From Oscillospiraceae bacterium (lineage in GTDB: Bacteria; Bacillota; Clostridia; Oscillospirales; Ruminococcaceae), in contig JAEDJD010000007.1 in the NCBI GenBank assembly GCA_016296505.1, positions 1-64,000 of the forward strand: 64,000 nt of DNA, written 5' to 3'. The notes beneath the pieces are model-generated. The model was not told the origin of the DNA. It searched no databases and saw only the letters and a list, made by a program, of their open reading frames with translations. Below are positions 34,341-41,924 of this stretch, in pieces; within the stretch, counting starts at the first letter, position 1; each line of letters begins with the position of its first letter. Made by a program: the position numbers and the translations under genes.

Positions 34341-34550
34341 ATGACCAACAAATTCATTAAGGCAGCGGAAGTTGCACAGGAACTTGAAGTATCAGTTCCA
34401 TACGCTTACAAGCTCATCAAAAAGCTGAACAAAGAGCTTGAAGAAAGAGGCTTCATCACAATTTCGGGACGAGTCAACAGACAGTATTTCTACGAAAGAC
34501 TGTATAACGGCTCCCAGAACGGAAAGGAGAATGCGAATGTCGGTTTATAA
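34341..34550 (+). CDS. xis: Excisionase-like winged-helix/HTH protein
   Basis: A 69-residue basic protein with an N-terminal helix-turn-helix (AAEVAQELEVSVPYAYKLIKKLNKELEERGF) of the MerR/Xis type that precedes integrases in many integrative elements. It would bend DNA at the attachment site and favour excision. AAAGGTGG precedes the ATG, and its 3' end overlaps the integrase start by 14 bases. Confidence 0.8.
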   Translation: MTNKFIKAAEVAQELEVSVPYAYKLIKKLNKELEERGFITISGRVNRQYFYERLYNGSQNGKENANVGL

Positions 34551-35622
34551 GGACGATAAGAACAGCACTTGGTATGTAATGGTGCGATACGACAACTGGA
34601 AAGGCGAACGCAAGCAGAAATGCAAGCGTGGCTTTTCCACTAAAAAAGAAGCACAGATGTGGGAACGAAGCTTCCTGCTGCAAACCTCGGCAGATATGGA
34701 AATGATGTTCGAGGATTTTGTTGAAATCTACACCCGTGATATGAAATCAAGGCTGAAAGAAACAACGTGGCTCACAAAGGAAAATATCATTAATACGAAG
34801 ATACTCCCGTATTTTGGCAAGCGAAAAATAAATGAAATACAGACAAAAGATGTTATTGCGTGGCAGAATGAGATGATACGCTTCCGTGATGAAAAAGGCA
34901 AGCCATATTCGGCAACTTACCTGAAAACGCTTCATAATCAGCTTTCAGCGATATTCAATCACGCTGTCAGATTTTACGAACTGACGAGCAATCCAGCTTG
35001 TAAGGCTGGTAATATGGGAACAGAACAGCGCAAGGAAATGTTATTCTGGACAAAGGACGAATATCTCAGATTTTCCGAAGCTATGATGGATAAGCCTGTT
35101 TCATATTATGCGTTTGAGGTGCTGTATTGGTGCGGTCTGCGAATGGGTGAGCTTCTTGCCCTGACTCCCTCGGACTTTGATTTCGAGAAACAGACAGTGA
35201 CGGTCAGCAAGTCCTATCAGCGACTGCACGGAGAGGATGTGATTACCTCGCCCAAGACCAAGAAAAGCAACCGCACTGTGAAAATGCCGCCGTTCCTCTG
35301 TGATGAAATCAAGGAATATATTGATATGCTGTATGATATATCTCCTGATGAGCGTATTTTCCCTATCACGAAAAATTATCTTCATCGTGAAATGGACAGA
35401 GGTGCAAAGGAAACGGGTGTAAAGCGTATTCGTATCCACGACCTGCGCCACTCGCACGTTTCCCTCTTGATTGAAATGGGCTTCTCTGCTGTTGCTATCG
35501 CAGACAGAGTCGGACACGAGAGTATCGAAATCACATACCGATATGCTCACCTGTTTCCGTCAAAGCAAAAAGAAATGGCTGAAAAGCTTGAATTTGAAAG
35601 GAATGATGAAAATGTCAGCTAA
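34537..35622 (+). CDS. int: Tyrosine recombinase / integrase
   Basis: The 361-residue protein has an N-terminal AP2-like arm-binding domain (VYKDDKNSTWYVMVRYDNWKGERKQKCKRGFSTKKEA), a SAM-like core-binding domain, and the C-terminal catalytic domain. The catalytic domain shows Arg in CGLRMGELLAL, HDLRHSH (HxxR), GHESIEIT (His) and nucleophilic Tyr in YRYAHL. The start at 34537 is fixed by AAAGGAG 7 bases upstream. It should integrate the element into the guaA 3' end. Confidence 0.96.
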   Translation: MSVYKDDKNSTWYVMVRYDNWKGERKQKCKRGFSTKKEAQMWERSFLLQTSADMEMMFEDFVEIYTRDMKSRLKETTWLTKENIINTKILPYFGKRKINEIQTKDVIAWQNEMIRFRDEKGKPYSATYLKTLHNQLSAIFNHAVRFYELTSNPACKAGNMGTEQRKEMLFWTKDEYLRFSEAMMDKPVSYYAFEVLYWCGLRMGELLALTPSDFDFEKQTVTVSKSYQRLHGEDVITSPKTKKSNRTVKMPPFLCDEIKEYIDMLYDISPDERIFPITKNYLHREMDRGAKETGVKRIRIHDLRHSHVSLLIEMGFSAVAIADRVGHESIEITYRYAHLFPSKQKEMAEKLEFERNDENVS

Positions 35623-35938
35623 AAATGTAGACAAATACAACCGATTCAGAAGCATAACCGTAGGTTTCAGAGTATCGCCCGAAGAATTTGAGGAGCTTAA
35701 CCGTGCCGTTGCTTTATCGGGACTTCCAAAGCAGGAATACTGCTATCGCAAATGTATGAACCGTGACATTGTCGTTCAGGGCAATCCGAGAGTTTACAAG
35801 CAACTGAAAATCAATCTTGAAATGGTGCTGTCAGAGCTTAAACGTATTGATAACGGTACGAAAATCGACACTGAACTTCTCGAAACAATACGGCTCATCA
35901 ACATCACACTCTATGGCTTGAAAGGAGAATGCGAATGA
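35612..35938 (+). CDS. MobC-like relaxosome accessory protein
   Basis: A 108-residue basic protein with SITVGFRVSPEEFEELNRAVALSGLPKQEYCYRKCM, a ribbon-helix-helix-like beginning as in MobC/relaxosome proteins that bind oriT and help the relaxase. The start at 35612 is preferred among three close ATGs for its spacing from AAAGGA. It overlaps the integrase stop by 11 bases and the next gene by 4. Confidence 0.7.
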   Translation: MSAKNVDKYNRFRSITVGFRVSPEEFEELNRAVALSGLPKQEYCYRKCMNRDIVVQGNPRVYKQLKINLEMVLSELKRIDNGTKIDTELLETIRLINITLYGLKGECE

Positions 35939-37071
35939 CCATAAAAGAAGAAATGGCCACTCCCGTTGCACCTGTTGGCGCAGGTGCGGAGCAGTCATCT
36001 CAAAATCAATCTACAAGTATTATACCAGAAATCAACGAGGATTTCAATACCCCTGATGACTTTTTTCAGCAGATGATGAATCCTTACTATCTGAAAACCG
36101 TTTCGATGAACGAGCTTTACGAAACCGTGTTCCAGAGCAGACCGCCAATTATTGACGGTTTGCTCTATCCGGGCGTGTATCTTTTCGTTGGTGCGCCAAA
36201 GATTGGCAAGAGTTTTCTTATGTCACAGCTTGCCTATCACGTCAGCAAGGGTGAGCCTCTTTGGAATTACACTGTTCATAAAAGCAATGTGCTGTATCTT
36301 GCTCTTGAAGATAACTACGAAAGAATTCAGAAGCGTTCCTACCGAATGTTCGGAACGGAGAGTATTGATAATCTTCGCTTCGCTGTTATGGCAAATACCG
36401 TTGACGGTGGACTCGAAAAGCAGTTGGAGGGATTTCTACACGAATACCCCGAAACAAGGCTTATCATCATAGACACTTTGCAGAAAGTCCGTGAGGCAAG
36501 CAACGAGTGCAGTTACAGCAACGATTATCAGGTTATTGCAAGGCTGAAACAGTTTTCCGACAGCCGAGGTATCTGTATGCTGATTGTTCATCACACACGC
36601 AAGCAGAAAGCGGACGATTCCTTTGATATGATTTCGGGAACGAACGGTCTGCTCGGTGCGGCAGACGGAGCATTTCTTCTGCAAAAAGAAAAGCGCACAG
36701 AAAATTCTGCAACGCTTGAAATTTCAGGGCGTGACCAGCAAGACCAGAAGCTACACCTTGTGCGTAACCCAGAGAAGCTTTCTTGGGAGCTGGAGCGTAT
36801 TGAAACGGAGTTATGGAAAGAACCGCCTGAGCCGATACTGGAAGCGGTGGCGAAGTTTATCACAGCGGATAATCCTGATTGGGTCGGAACAGCAACGGAG
36901 CTTACCGAGAAAATCGAGACGGATATTCCCGTGAATACAATCACGAAAAAACTGAATGTCAACGCAAGTCGGCTTTTCAACGAGTACGGCATTGTTTACA
37001 AAAGCAGCCGTACTCACGACGGACGCAGGATTGAACTGCACTTTCAATCGGCTGTCCGTGACAGTTCGTGA
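35935..37071 (+). CDS. RepA-like AAA-family ATPase (hexameric helicase type)
   Basis: The 378-residue protein has Walker A GAPKIGKSF and Walker B LIIIDTL with a downstream HHTRKQ, as in RepA/KaiC-type replicative helicases of plasmids and integrative elements. A C-terminal winged-helix-like region follows (about residues 300-378). The spacing AAAGGAG-AATGCGA-ATG is identical to that of the integrase gene, supporting the start at 35935. A symmetrical GTGAC array overlaps and follows its 3' end. It probably supports replication of the excised circle. Confidence 0.85.
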   Translation: MTIKEEMATPVAPVGAGAEQSSQNQSTSIIPEINEDFNTPDDFFQQMMNPYYLKTVSMNELYETVFQSRPPIIDGLLYPGVYLFVGAPKIGKSFLMSQLAYHVSKGEPLWNYTVHKSNVLYLALEDNYERIQKRSYRMFGTESIDNLRFAVMANTVDGGLEKQLEGFLHEYPETRLIIIDTLQKVREASNECSYSNDYQVIARLKQFSDSRGICMLIVHHTRKQKADDSFDMISGTNGLLGAADGAFLLQKEKRTENSATLEISGRDQQDQKLHLVRNPEKLSWELERIETELWKEPPEPILEAVAKFITADNPDWVGTATELTEKIETDIPVNTITKKLNVNASRLFNEYGIVYKSSRTHDGRRIELHFQSAVRDSS

Positions 37072-37143
37072 CAGCTGTGACGGTTTTTATGATAGCGGTG
37101 GCGGTGTGTAAATAACCGTCACAACCGTCACCAGCCGTCACGC
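37056..37143 (+). repeat. Mirror array of six GTGAC boxes (candidate replication origin or Rep site)
   Basis: GTGAC starts at 37058, 37068 and 37077, and its complement GTCAC starts at 37118, 37127 and 37137. The six boxes are exactly symmetrical about 37099.5, with 9- and 10-base spacing mirrored on both sides. The two 33-base arms (37056-37088 and 37111-37143) are about 80% complementary by eye. Its place directly behind the RepA-like gene suggests an iteron origin, though a large hairpin regulating the mob region is possible. Confidence 0.6.
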
Positions 37144-37169
37144 AAAGGGAGTCCAGAGGGAACGTCTGG

Positions 37170-37241
37170 CGCAATGATACTTTTGATAGAAGCCAAAGCG
37201 GATGTCAAAAGTATCATTGCGTTACTTTCGCAGAAAGTAAC
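37170..37241 (+). other. oriT: Candidate oriT with two perfect inverted repeats
   Basis: CGCAATGATACTTTTGA (37170-37186) is perfectly repeated in reverse at 37205-37221. A second perfect stem, GTTACTTTC-GCA-GAAAGTAAC, follows directly at 37221-37241. Paired inverted repeats just upstream of a MobV gene are the expected form of an oriT; the nick site is not assigned. Confidence 0.6.
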
Positions 37242-37275
37242 AAAGGCAAAAAGCAAGCTTGTTCAGAAAGGAGAA

Positions 37276-38583
37276 TTGCTTATCGAAAAAAGAACAATCA
37301 GCGGTCGTATCAGTAAGAAGCACAGCCTGCCTCACAATAACCGTGAGTTTCTGTGTGAAAATGTTGACCCGACCAGAACAAAAGATAACATCACCATTAT
37401 CAAAGATGACATCGGGCAGGTCTATCACGAGCTGTTCGACAAGGCTCTCACCGAATACAACGCCAAACAAAAACGCAAGGACAGGATTATCAAGGACTAT
37501 CACGAGCATATCCGCCACAGCCGACAAGAACAAGAGTATCACGAAGTCATTTTCCAAATCGGCAGTCAGGATGATACGTCCTGTGGCTCTGATATAGGCA
37601 AGGTTGCAACCAAGCTTCTTCGGGAGTTTGCCGAGAGCTTTCAGGCACGAAATCCGCACCTGCGTGTGTTCAATGCGGTCATTCATCTTGATGAGGCAAC
37701 GCCGCATATTCATATGGACTTCGTTCCCTTTGCAACGGAACAGAAGCGAGGTCTTTCCACAAGAGTATCACTGACAAAGGCTCTGGAACAGCAAGGCTTC
37801 AAAGGCGAGGGCAAGTTCAATACCGCCTGCAAACTGTGGATTGACAGCGAAAAGGAAGTTCTTGCACAGCTTATGCGTTCCCGAAATATCGAGTGGGAAC
37901 AACTTGGCACGCACAATGAGCATTTATCCGTGCTGGATTTCAAAAAGCAACAGCGCAACCGTGAGGTTGCCGTACTTGAAAATAAAATTGAGTGTACGGA
38001 CAAGCAGTTACAACACTGTCAAGAGTTGCTTAATGAGGTCGAGGACACGATTGACAAACTTGACATCGAGTATCAGGAGAAGAAAGAGGCTGTCGGTCAG
38101 CTTGATGAGGATATTGCAGAAAAGGAAGCCACTCTTGCAGAGAATACAGCTCTCCTTGCAACAGCGGCAAAGAAAGCAAGCAAAATCAAGGATATTGACG
38201 ATATTCAGGTTAAGAAAACAATGTTCGGCGGTAATATTTCCATTGCTCCTGATGATTTCAATAAGCTTACCGACCTTGCCAAAAAGCAGATTGCGGTGGA
38301 GAGTAAGGAAAAGGAACTGAACGGCAAAATTGCAACTCTGAAAAGCGAGAAGGAAGAACTTACAGAGCAAAATATCAAACTTGAAAAGGAAAACGCTGCT
38401 CTGAAACAGGAGAACGGCTCGTTGAAATCCGTCAGGGAGAAGCTGACGATTGCTTCACTGCAAAAGGAAATCAGCGAGTGGAAGAATAAGTATCATAAGG
38501 TGCTTGATTTCATTGAAAAGCTTAATCTCACAAAGCAGTTGCAGGAGTTTTTGAAGCCGAGAACGCATACGCTGCATAGGTAA
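37276..38583 (+). CDS. mobV: MobV-family relaxase (plasmid recombination/mobilization protein)
   Basis: The N-terminal 230 residues show ISGRISKKHSLPHNNREFLCENVDPTRTKDNI and the metal-binding HLDEATPHIHMDFVP, the hallmark of MobV/Pre relaxases. The rest is a long coiled coil (about residues 240-420). The frame is open from ATG 37174, but that stretch is made of oriT-like repeats. A start at TTG 37276 after AAAGGAG is therefore preferred; the spacing is short, so it is uncertain. It nicks oriT and pilots the strand in mobilization by a helper element. Confidence 0.88.
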   Translation: MLIEKRTISGRISKKHSLPHNNREFLCENVDPTRTKDNITIIKDDIGQVYHELFDKALTEYNAKQKRKDRIIKDYHEHIRHSRQEQEYHEVIFQIGSQDDTSCGSDIGKVATKLLREFAESFQARNPHLRVFNAVIHLDEATPHIHMDFVPFATEQKRGLSTRVSLTKALEQQGFKGEGKFNTACKLWIDSEKEVLAQLMRSRNIEWEQLGTHNEHLSVLDFKKQQRNREVAVLENKIECTDKQLQHCQELLNEVEDTIDKLDIEYQEKKEAVGQLDEDIAEKEATLAENTALLATAAKKASKIKDIDDIQVKKTMFGGNISIAPDDFNKLTDLAKKQIAVESKEKELNGKIATLKSEKEELTEQNIKLEKENAALKQENGSLKSVREKLTIASLQKEISEWKNKYHKVLDFIEKLNLTKQLQEFLKPRTHTLHR

Positions 38584-38593
38584 ACTACTATTG

Positions 38594-38627
38594 TCAAGGC
38601 GGTATTTAATATCGCCTTGATTTACTT
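38594..38627 (+). terminator. Terminator after mobV
   Basis: TCAAGGCG pairs with CGCCTTGA (38594-38620), followed by TTTACTT. It separates the mobility genes from the defence genes, which have their own promoter. Confidence 0.6.
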
Positions 38628-38657
38628 AAAGAAAATCTAACGACATCGTGAGATTTC

Positions 38658-38686
38658 TTGACTTTTCTCTTGGAATGTGATATAAT
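38658..38686 (+). promoter_or_regulatory. Promoter of the restriction-modification and defence block
   Basis: -35 TTGACT (38658-38663), 17-base spacer, -10 TATAAT (38681-38686), 50 bases before the methyltransferase start. It is the only strong promoter seen before the Thoeris genes. Confidence 0.8.
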
Positions 38687-38735
38687 TCAGATAAACCATA
38701 GAATGAAGCACATTATTTCGAAGGGAGTAGATTAC

Positions 38736-39965
38736 TTGGCAGTAACATACAACAAGCTTTGGAAACTATTAATAGATAAGAATATGAATAAAACTGATTT
38801 AAAAGAAGCTGCGGGTATTAGTTTTAATGTTATGGCTCGTATGGGTAAAAATGAGGCTATTTCCTTTGACAGCATTGAAAAGATATGTATTGCACTTGAT
38901 TGCAATATCGGAGATATTCTTGATATCAATACAGAAATTGAGAGTGAGCCCCAAAAAAGAAAATTCACATCTATTGAGCTTTTTGCTGGTGCAGGAGGTC
39001 TGGCTCTTGGTATTGAGAAAGCTGGTTTCAATACACTCGGTCTTGTTGAAATAGATAAAGATGCCTCTGATACATTAAGAACCAACAGGCCAGAATGGAG
39101 AGTTATTAACGAGGATATATCAAAACTCACCTGTCTAGACCTCAAGGCTTATTTCGGTTTGGAAAGCGGCGAACTTGATTTGCTCTCTGGTGGAGCGCCC
39201 TGTCAATCGTTCTCTTATGCGGGAAAAAGATTAGGTTTGGAGGATGCCCGAGGAACTCTGTTTTACCATTACGCAAAATTTTTAGAGCAGTTACAACCTA
39301 GGATGTTCTTGTTTGAGAATGTAAAAGGCTTATTAACTCACGACAGAGGCAGAACATACAAGACTATAGTTGATATTTTTGAAAGTACAGGATACATAAT
39401 TCAAAAACAGGTATTGAACGCTTGGGATTATGGAGTTGCTCAAAAGAGAGAGCGTCTTATTACTATTGGTATCAGAAAAGATCTTACAGATAAGATTTCC
39501 TTTGAATTTCCTGCACCTCACGAATATAAGCCTGTGTTAAGGGATATTCTTCTTGATTGTCCCAAGAGCGAGGGTTCTCCTTATTCTGAATACAAGAGAA
39601 AGATTTTTGAGCTTGTTCCACCCGGTGGTTATTGGAGAGATATTCCTGAAGATATTGCAAAGGAATATATGAAAAGCTGCTGGTATATGGAGGGCGGTCG
39701 AACAGGTATATTACGTAGATTAAGTCTGGACGAACCTTCCTTGGCTGTTTTAACATCACCTAGCCAGAAACAGACAGATAGATGTCACCCGATTGAAGCT
39801 CGCCCGTTTACAATCAGAGAGAACGCTCGCTGTCAAAGTTTCCCTGATGATTGGCAGTTTTGTGGTAGTGTCGGACAGCAGTATAAACAGGTAGGTAACG
39901 CAGTCCCGGTTAATTTAGCCTATGAAATTGCTCTTAAAATCAAAGACGCATTGGAGGAAGTATAA
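38736..39965 (+). CDS. DNA cytosine-5 methyltransferase with N-terminal HTH
   Basis: The 409-residue protein begins with a Cro/CI-type HTH (YNKLWKLLIDKNMNKTDLKEAAGISFNVMARMGK..., residues 3-65). A C5 methyltransferase follows: SIELFAGAGGLALG (SAM binding), GGAPCQSFSYAG with the catalytic Cys, ENVKGLLTHDRGRT, and QVGNAVPVNLA (motif X). It would methylate cytosine in the target of its partner nuclease, probably GGNCC. The HTH fusion suggests it represses its own promoter, as in SsoII-type enzymes. The start is TTG at 38736 with AAGGGAG 8 bases upstream. Confidence 0.93.
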   Translation: MAVTYNKLWKLLIDKNMNKTDLKEAAGISFNVMARMGKNEAISFDSIEKICIALDCNIGDILDINTEIESEPQKRKFTSIELFAGAGGLALGIEKAGFNTLGLVEIDKDASDTLRTNRPEWRVINEDISKLTCLDLKAYFGLESGELDLLSGGAPCQSFSYAGKRLGLEDARGTLFYHYAKFLEQLQPRMFLFENVKGLLTHDRGRTYKTIVDIFESTGYIIQKQVLNAWDYGVAQKRERLITIGIRKDLTDKISFEFPAPHEYKPVLRDILLDCPKSEGSPYSEYKRKIFELVPPGGYWRDIPEDIAKEYMKSCWYMEGGRTGILRRLSLDEPSLAVLTSPSQKQTDRCHPIEARPFTIRENARCQSFPDDWQFCGSVGQQYKQVGNAVPVNLAYEIALKIKDALEEV

Positions 39966-40771
39966 TGTGGACATTAACATTTATAAGTGAAGAAGATTTT
40001 ACGAATCACGTTAAAGCAACTATTGAAAAGTACGGTGAAAAGCTCGAATCATTTGATTTGAAGCGTTTCAACAAGAATATCATAGACCCTATCAAGCTGA
40101 TTTTCGATAAGACTGTTTATCAAGCCTCTTGGGAAGAAATCGTTAGCAATGAGATTTTCAGACAGAGAGATAAATCCAACAATAATGACATCGGATATTT
40201 TCATCAGCGTATCTTCAACTACATAGACAAATGCCGTGTGCCTGACAACGGGAAAGAAGGCGGCTGGGATGTAATATACGAAAATCCCGAAGGGATATTC
40301 TTACCTGACGGCAGCGTTGTTCATACAGTTTATGTAGAAATGAAAAACAAGCATAACACTATGAACTCTGCGTCTGCTGGCAAGACATTTATTAAAATGC
40401 AGAATCAGCTTTTAAAAGATGATGATTGTGCGTGTTTTCTTGTAGAAGCTATTGCACAGCGCTCACAAAATATCAAATGGGAAACAACTGTTGATAAGAA
40501 TAAAGTTGGACATAAACTGATACGCAGAGTAAGTCTTGACCAGTTCTATGCTCTTGTTACAGGACAAGAGGACGCCTTTTATCAGATGTGTATGGTTCTG
40601 CCCGATATAATCAAAAAGGCAGTAGACGAGCTTTCGGGTTCTATTGTTCCTCACGATACTGTCATTGACGAGCTGAAAGAGCTTGCTAAGAAGCAGAACA
40701 TTGATGATGAGAATCTCGCTGTGGCTATGGCGGTGTATATGCTGGGGTTTGGGAGTTATAAAGGTTTTTAA
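39965..40771 (+). CDS. Type II restriction endonuclease, Eco47II-like
   Basis: The 268-residue protein has VYVEMKNKHNTMNSASAGKTFIKMQNQ, a PD-(D/E)xK-type core (E-x-K) that I recall from the Eco47II family cutting GGNCC. Its ATG shares one base with the methyltransferase stop (TAATG), the tight coupling expected of a restriction-modification pair. The specificity is a family-based inference. Confidence 0.82.
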   Translation: MWTLTFISEEDFTNHVKATIEKYGEKLESFDLKRFNKNIIDPIKLIFDKTVYQASWEEIVSNEIFRQRDKSNNNDIGYFHQRIFNYIDKCRVPDNGKEGGWDVIYENPEGIFLPDGSVVHTVYVEMKNKHNTMNSASAGKTFIKMQNQLLKDDDCACFLVEAIAQRSQNIKWETTVDKNKVGHKLIRRVSLDQFYALVTGQEDAFYQMCMVLPDIIKKAVDELSGSIVPHDTVIDELKELAKKQNIDDENLAVAMAVYMLGFGSYKGF

Positions 40772-40821
40772 TGCGAAACAAATAATCGAGTTTTGAGGTA
40801 GAAGTATTAGGAGAGTTTTTT

Positions 40822-41409
40822 ATGCGAATAAACGTTTTTGAAAGTGGCTATTTCAGAGATTATACAATTACAAATCTTAATTCAGCAAGATCCAAGGTGA
40901 TAACTGAGTCATATCAATTTGCACATATTTCAACTACTGTGTTTATTTCTCACAAACATGATGATTTGGAGAATCTAAAAGATATAATAGGTTTCTTAGA
41001 AAAAGAATACGCTGTTAAAGCTTATATAGATAGTGAAGATCCACAAATGCCTAAAATAACTTCAGCAGAAACAGCAGCAAATATAAAAGCCAGAATAAAA
41101 GAGTGCCGTAAGTTTATTCTTCTTGCGACTGAAAACGCAATTAATTCAAAATGGTGTAATTGGGAACTTGGTTATGGCGATTCAGTAAAATTTCCAAACA
41201 ATATAGCTTTGTTTCCATTTAAGTCAAAGGGAACTTCTGACGCACAGTATATTGGTTCAGAGTATATGAAATTATATCCTTATATTGTATATCGTTCCGC
41301 GGGAGAAAAATATGAAAATGGCAAACCAATACAAGAAGGTTACTATATACGAACCGAAAATAGTAATGGCAATACAATTGTTCCACTATCAGAATGGCTT
41401 TCAAAGTAA
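40822..41409 (+). CDS. thsB1: TIR-domain protein, first Thoeris sensor (ThsB-type)
   Basis: The 195-residue protein has an N-terminal extension (MRINVFESGYFRDYTITNLNSARS, cut at 37) followed by a TIR domain. The TIR domain has TVFISHKHDDLENL (strand A and box 1), VKAYIDSEDP, and KWCNWELGYG with the likely catalytic glutamate Glu115. In Thoeris, ThsB TIR enzymes make a cyclic ADP-ribose isomer from NAD+ on phage infection. Of the three TIRs here it is the most like classical TIR_2 domains. AGGAGAG precedes the ATG, and 50 bases separate it from the nuclease gene. Confidence 0.85.
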   Translation: MRINVFESGYFRDYTITNLNSARSKVITESYQFAHISTTVFISHKHDDLENLKDIIGFLEKEYAVKAYIDSEDPQMPKITSAETAANIKARIKECRKFILLATENAINSKWCNWELGYGDSVKFPNNIALFPFKSKGTSDAQYIGSEYMKLYPYIVYRSAGEKYENGKPIQEGYYIRTENSNGNTIVPLSEWLSK

Positions 41410-41421
41410 AGGAGGTTTATT

Positions 41422-41910
41422 ATGTCTCGTAAAGTATTCTTTAGTTTTCATTATCAGAATGATATCAGTAGATCAATGGTCGTCAGAAACAGTTGGGTAA
41501 CACAAGGAAAAGAAGCTGCGGGCTTTACAGATAAAGCAGAATTTGAAAAGCTCAAAAGAACAGGTGATTCTGCTGTAAAAAGGTGGATAGATTCACAGTT
41601 ATATGGCACGTCAGTTACCGTCGTACTTATTGGACGTGAAACACTAAATCGCCCTTTTGTTAAATATGAAATATGCGAAAGCATTAATAGAGGAAATGCG
41701 GTCATCGGTGTATTCATTCATAACGTGAAGGATATGGTAACTAAAAGCACATCACTTAAAGGGAACGCACACACTATAATTGGCTCAAAAAATGGACGTT
41801 CCATTTATTTTGATGAGATTTGCGATGGATTATATGACTACATCGCTCAAGATGGTTATAACAATCTCGGAAGTTGGATTGAAGCAGCCGCCCAAAAGCA
41901 TAATAAATAA
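41422..41910 (+). CDS. thsB2: TIR-like protein, second Thoeris sensor (ThsB, DUF1863/MTH538 type)
   Basis: The 162-residue protein begins KVFFSFHYQNDISRSMVVRNSWVT and has SVTVVLIGRETLNRPFVKYEICESI, closely following Bacillus cereus ThsB. It includes the likely catalytic glutamate Glu83 in KYEICES and the C-terminal DYIAQDGYNNLGSWIE. This is the canonical ThsB of the system. It starts 12 bases after the first TIR gene and ends 14 bases before thsA, with AAAGGAGG upstream. Confidence 0.93.
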   Translation: MSRKVFFSFHYQNDISRSMVVRNSWVTQGKEAAGFTDKAEFEKLKRTGDSAVKRWIDSQLYGTSVTVVLIGRETLNRPFVKYEICESINRGNAVIGVFIHNVKDMVTKSTSLKGNAHTIIGSKNGRSIYFDEICDGLYDYIAQDGYNNLGSWIEAAAQKHNK

Positions 41911-41924
41911 CGCAGGAGGTTATT

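Noticed and set aside
37174..37275. N-terminal 34 codons of the mobV frame as protein
   Set aside because: The sequence is made of the two inverted repeats of the likely oriT and has no counterpart in MobV families, which begin near the ISGRI motif.
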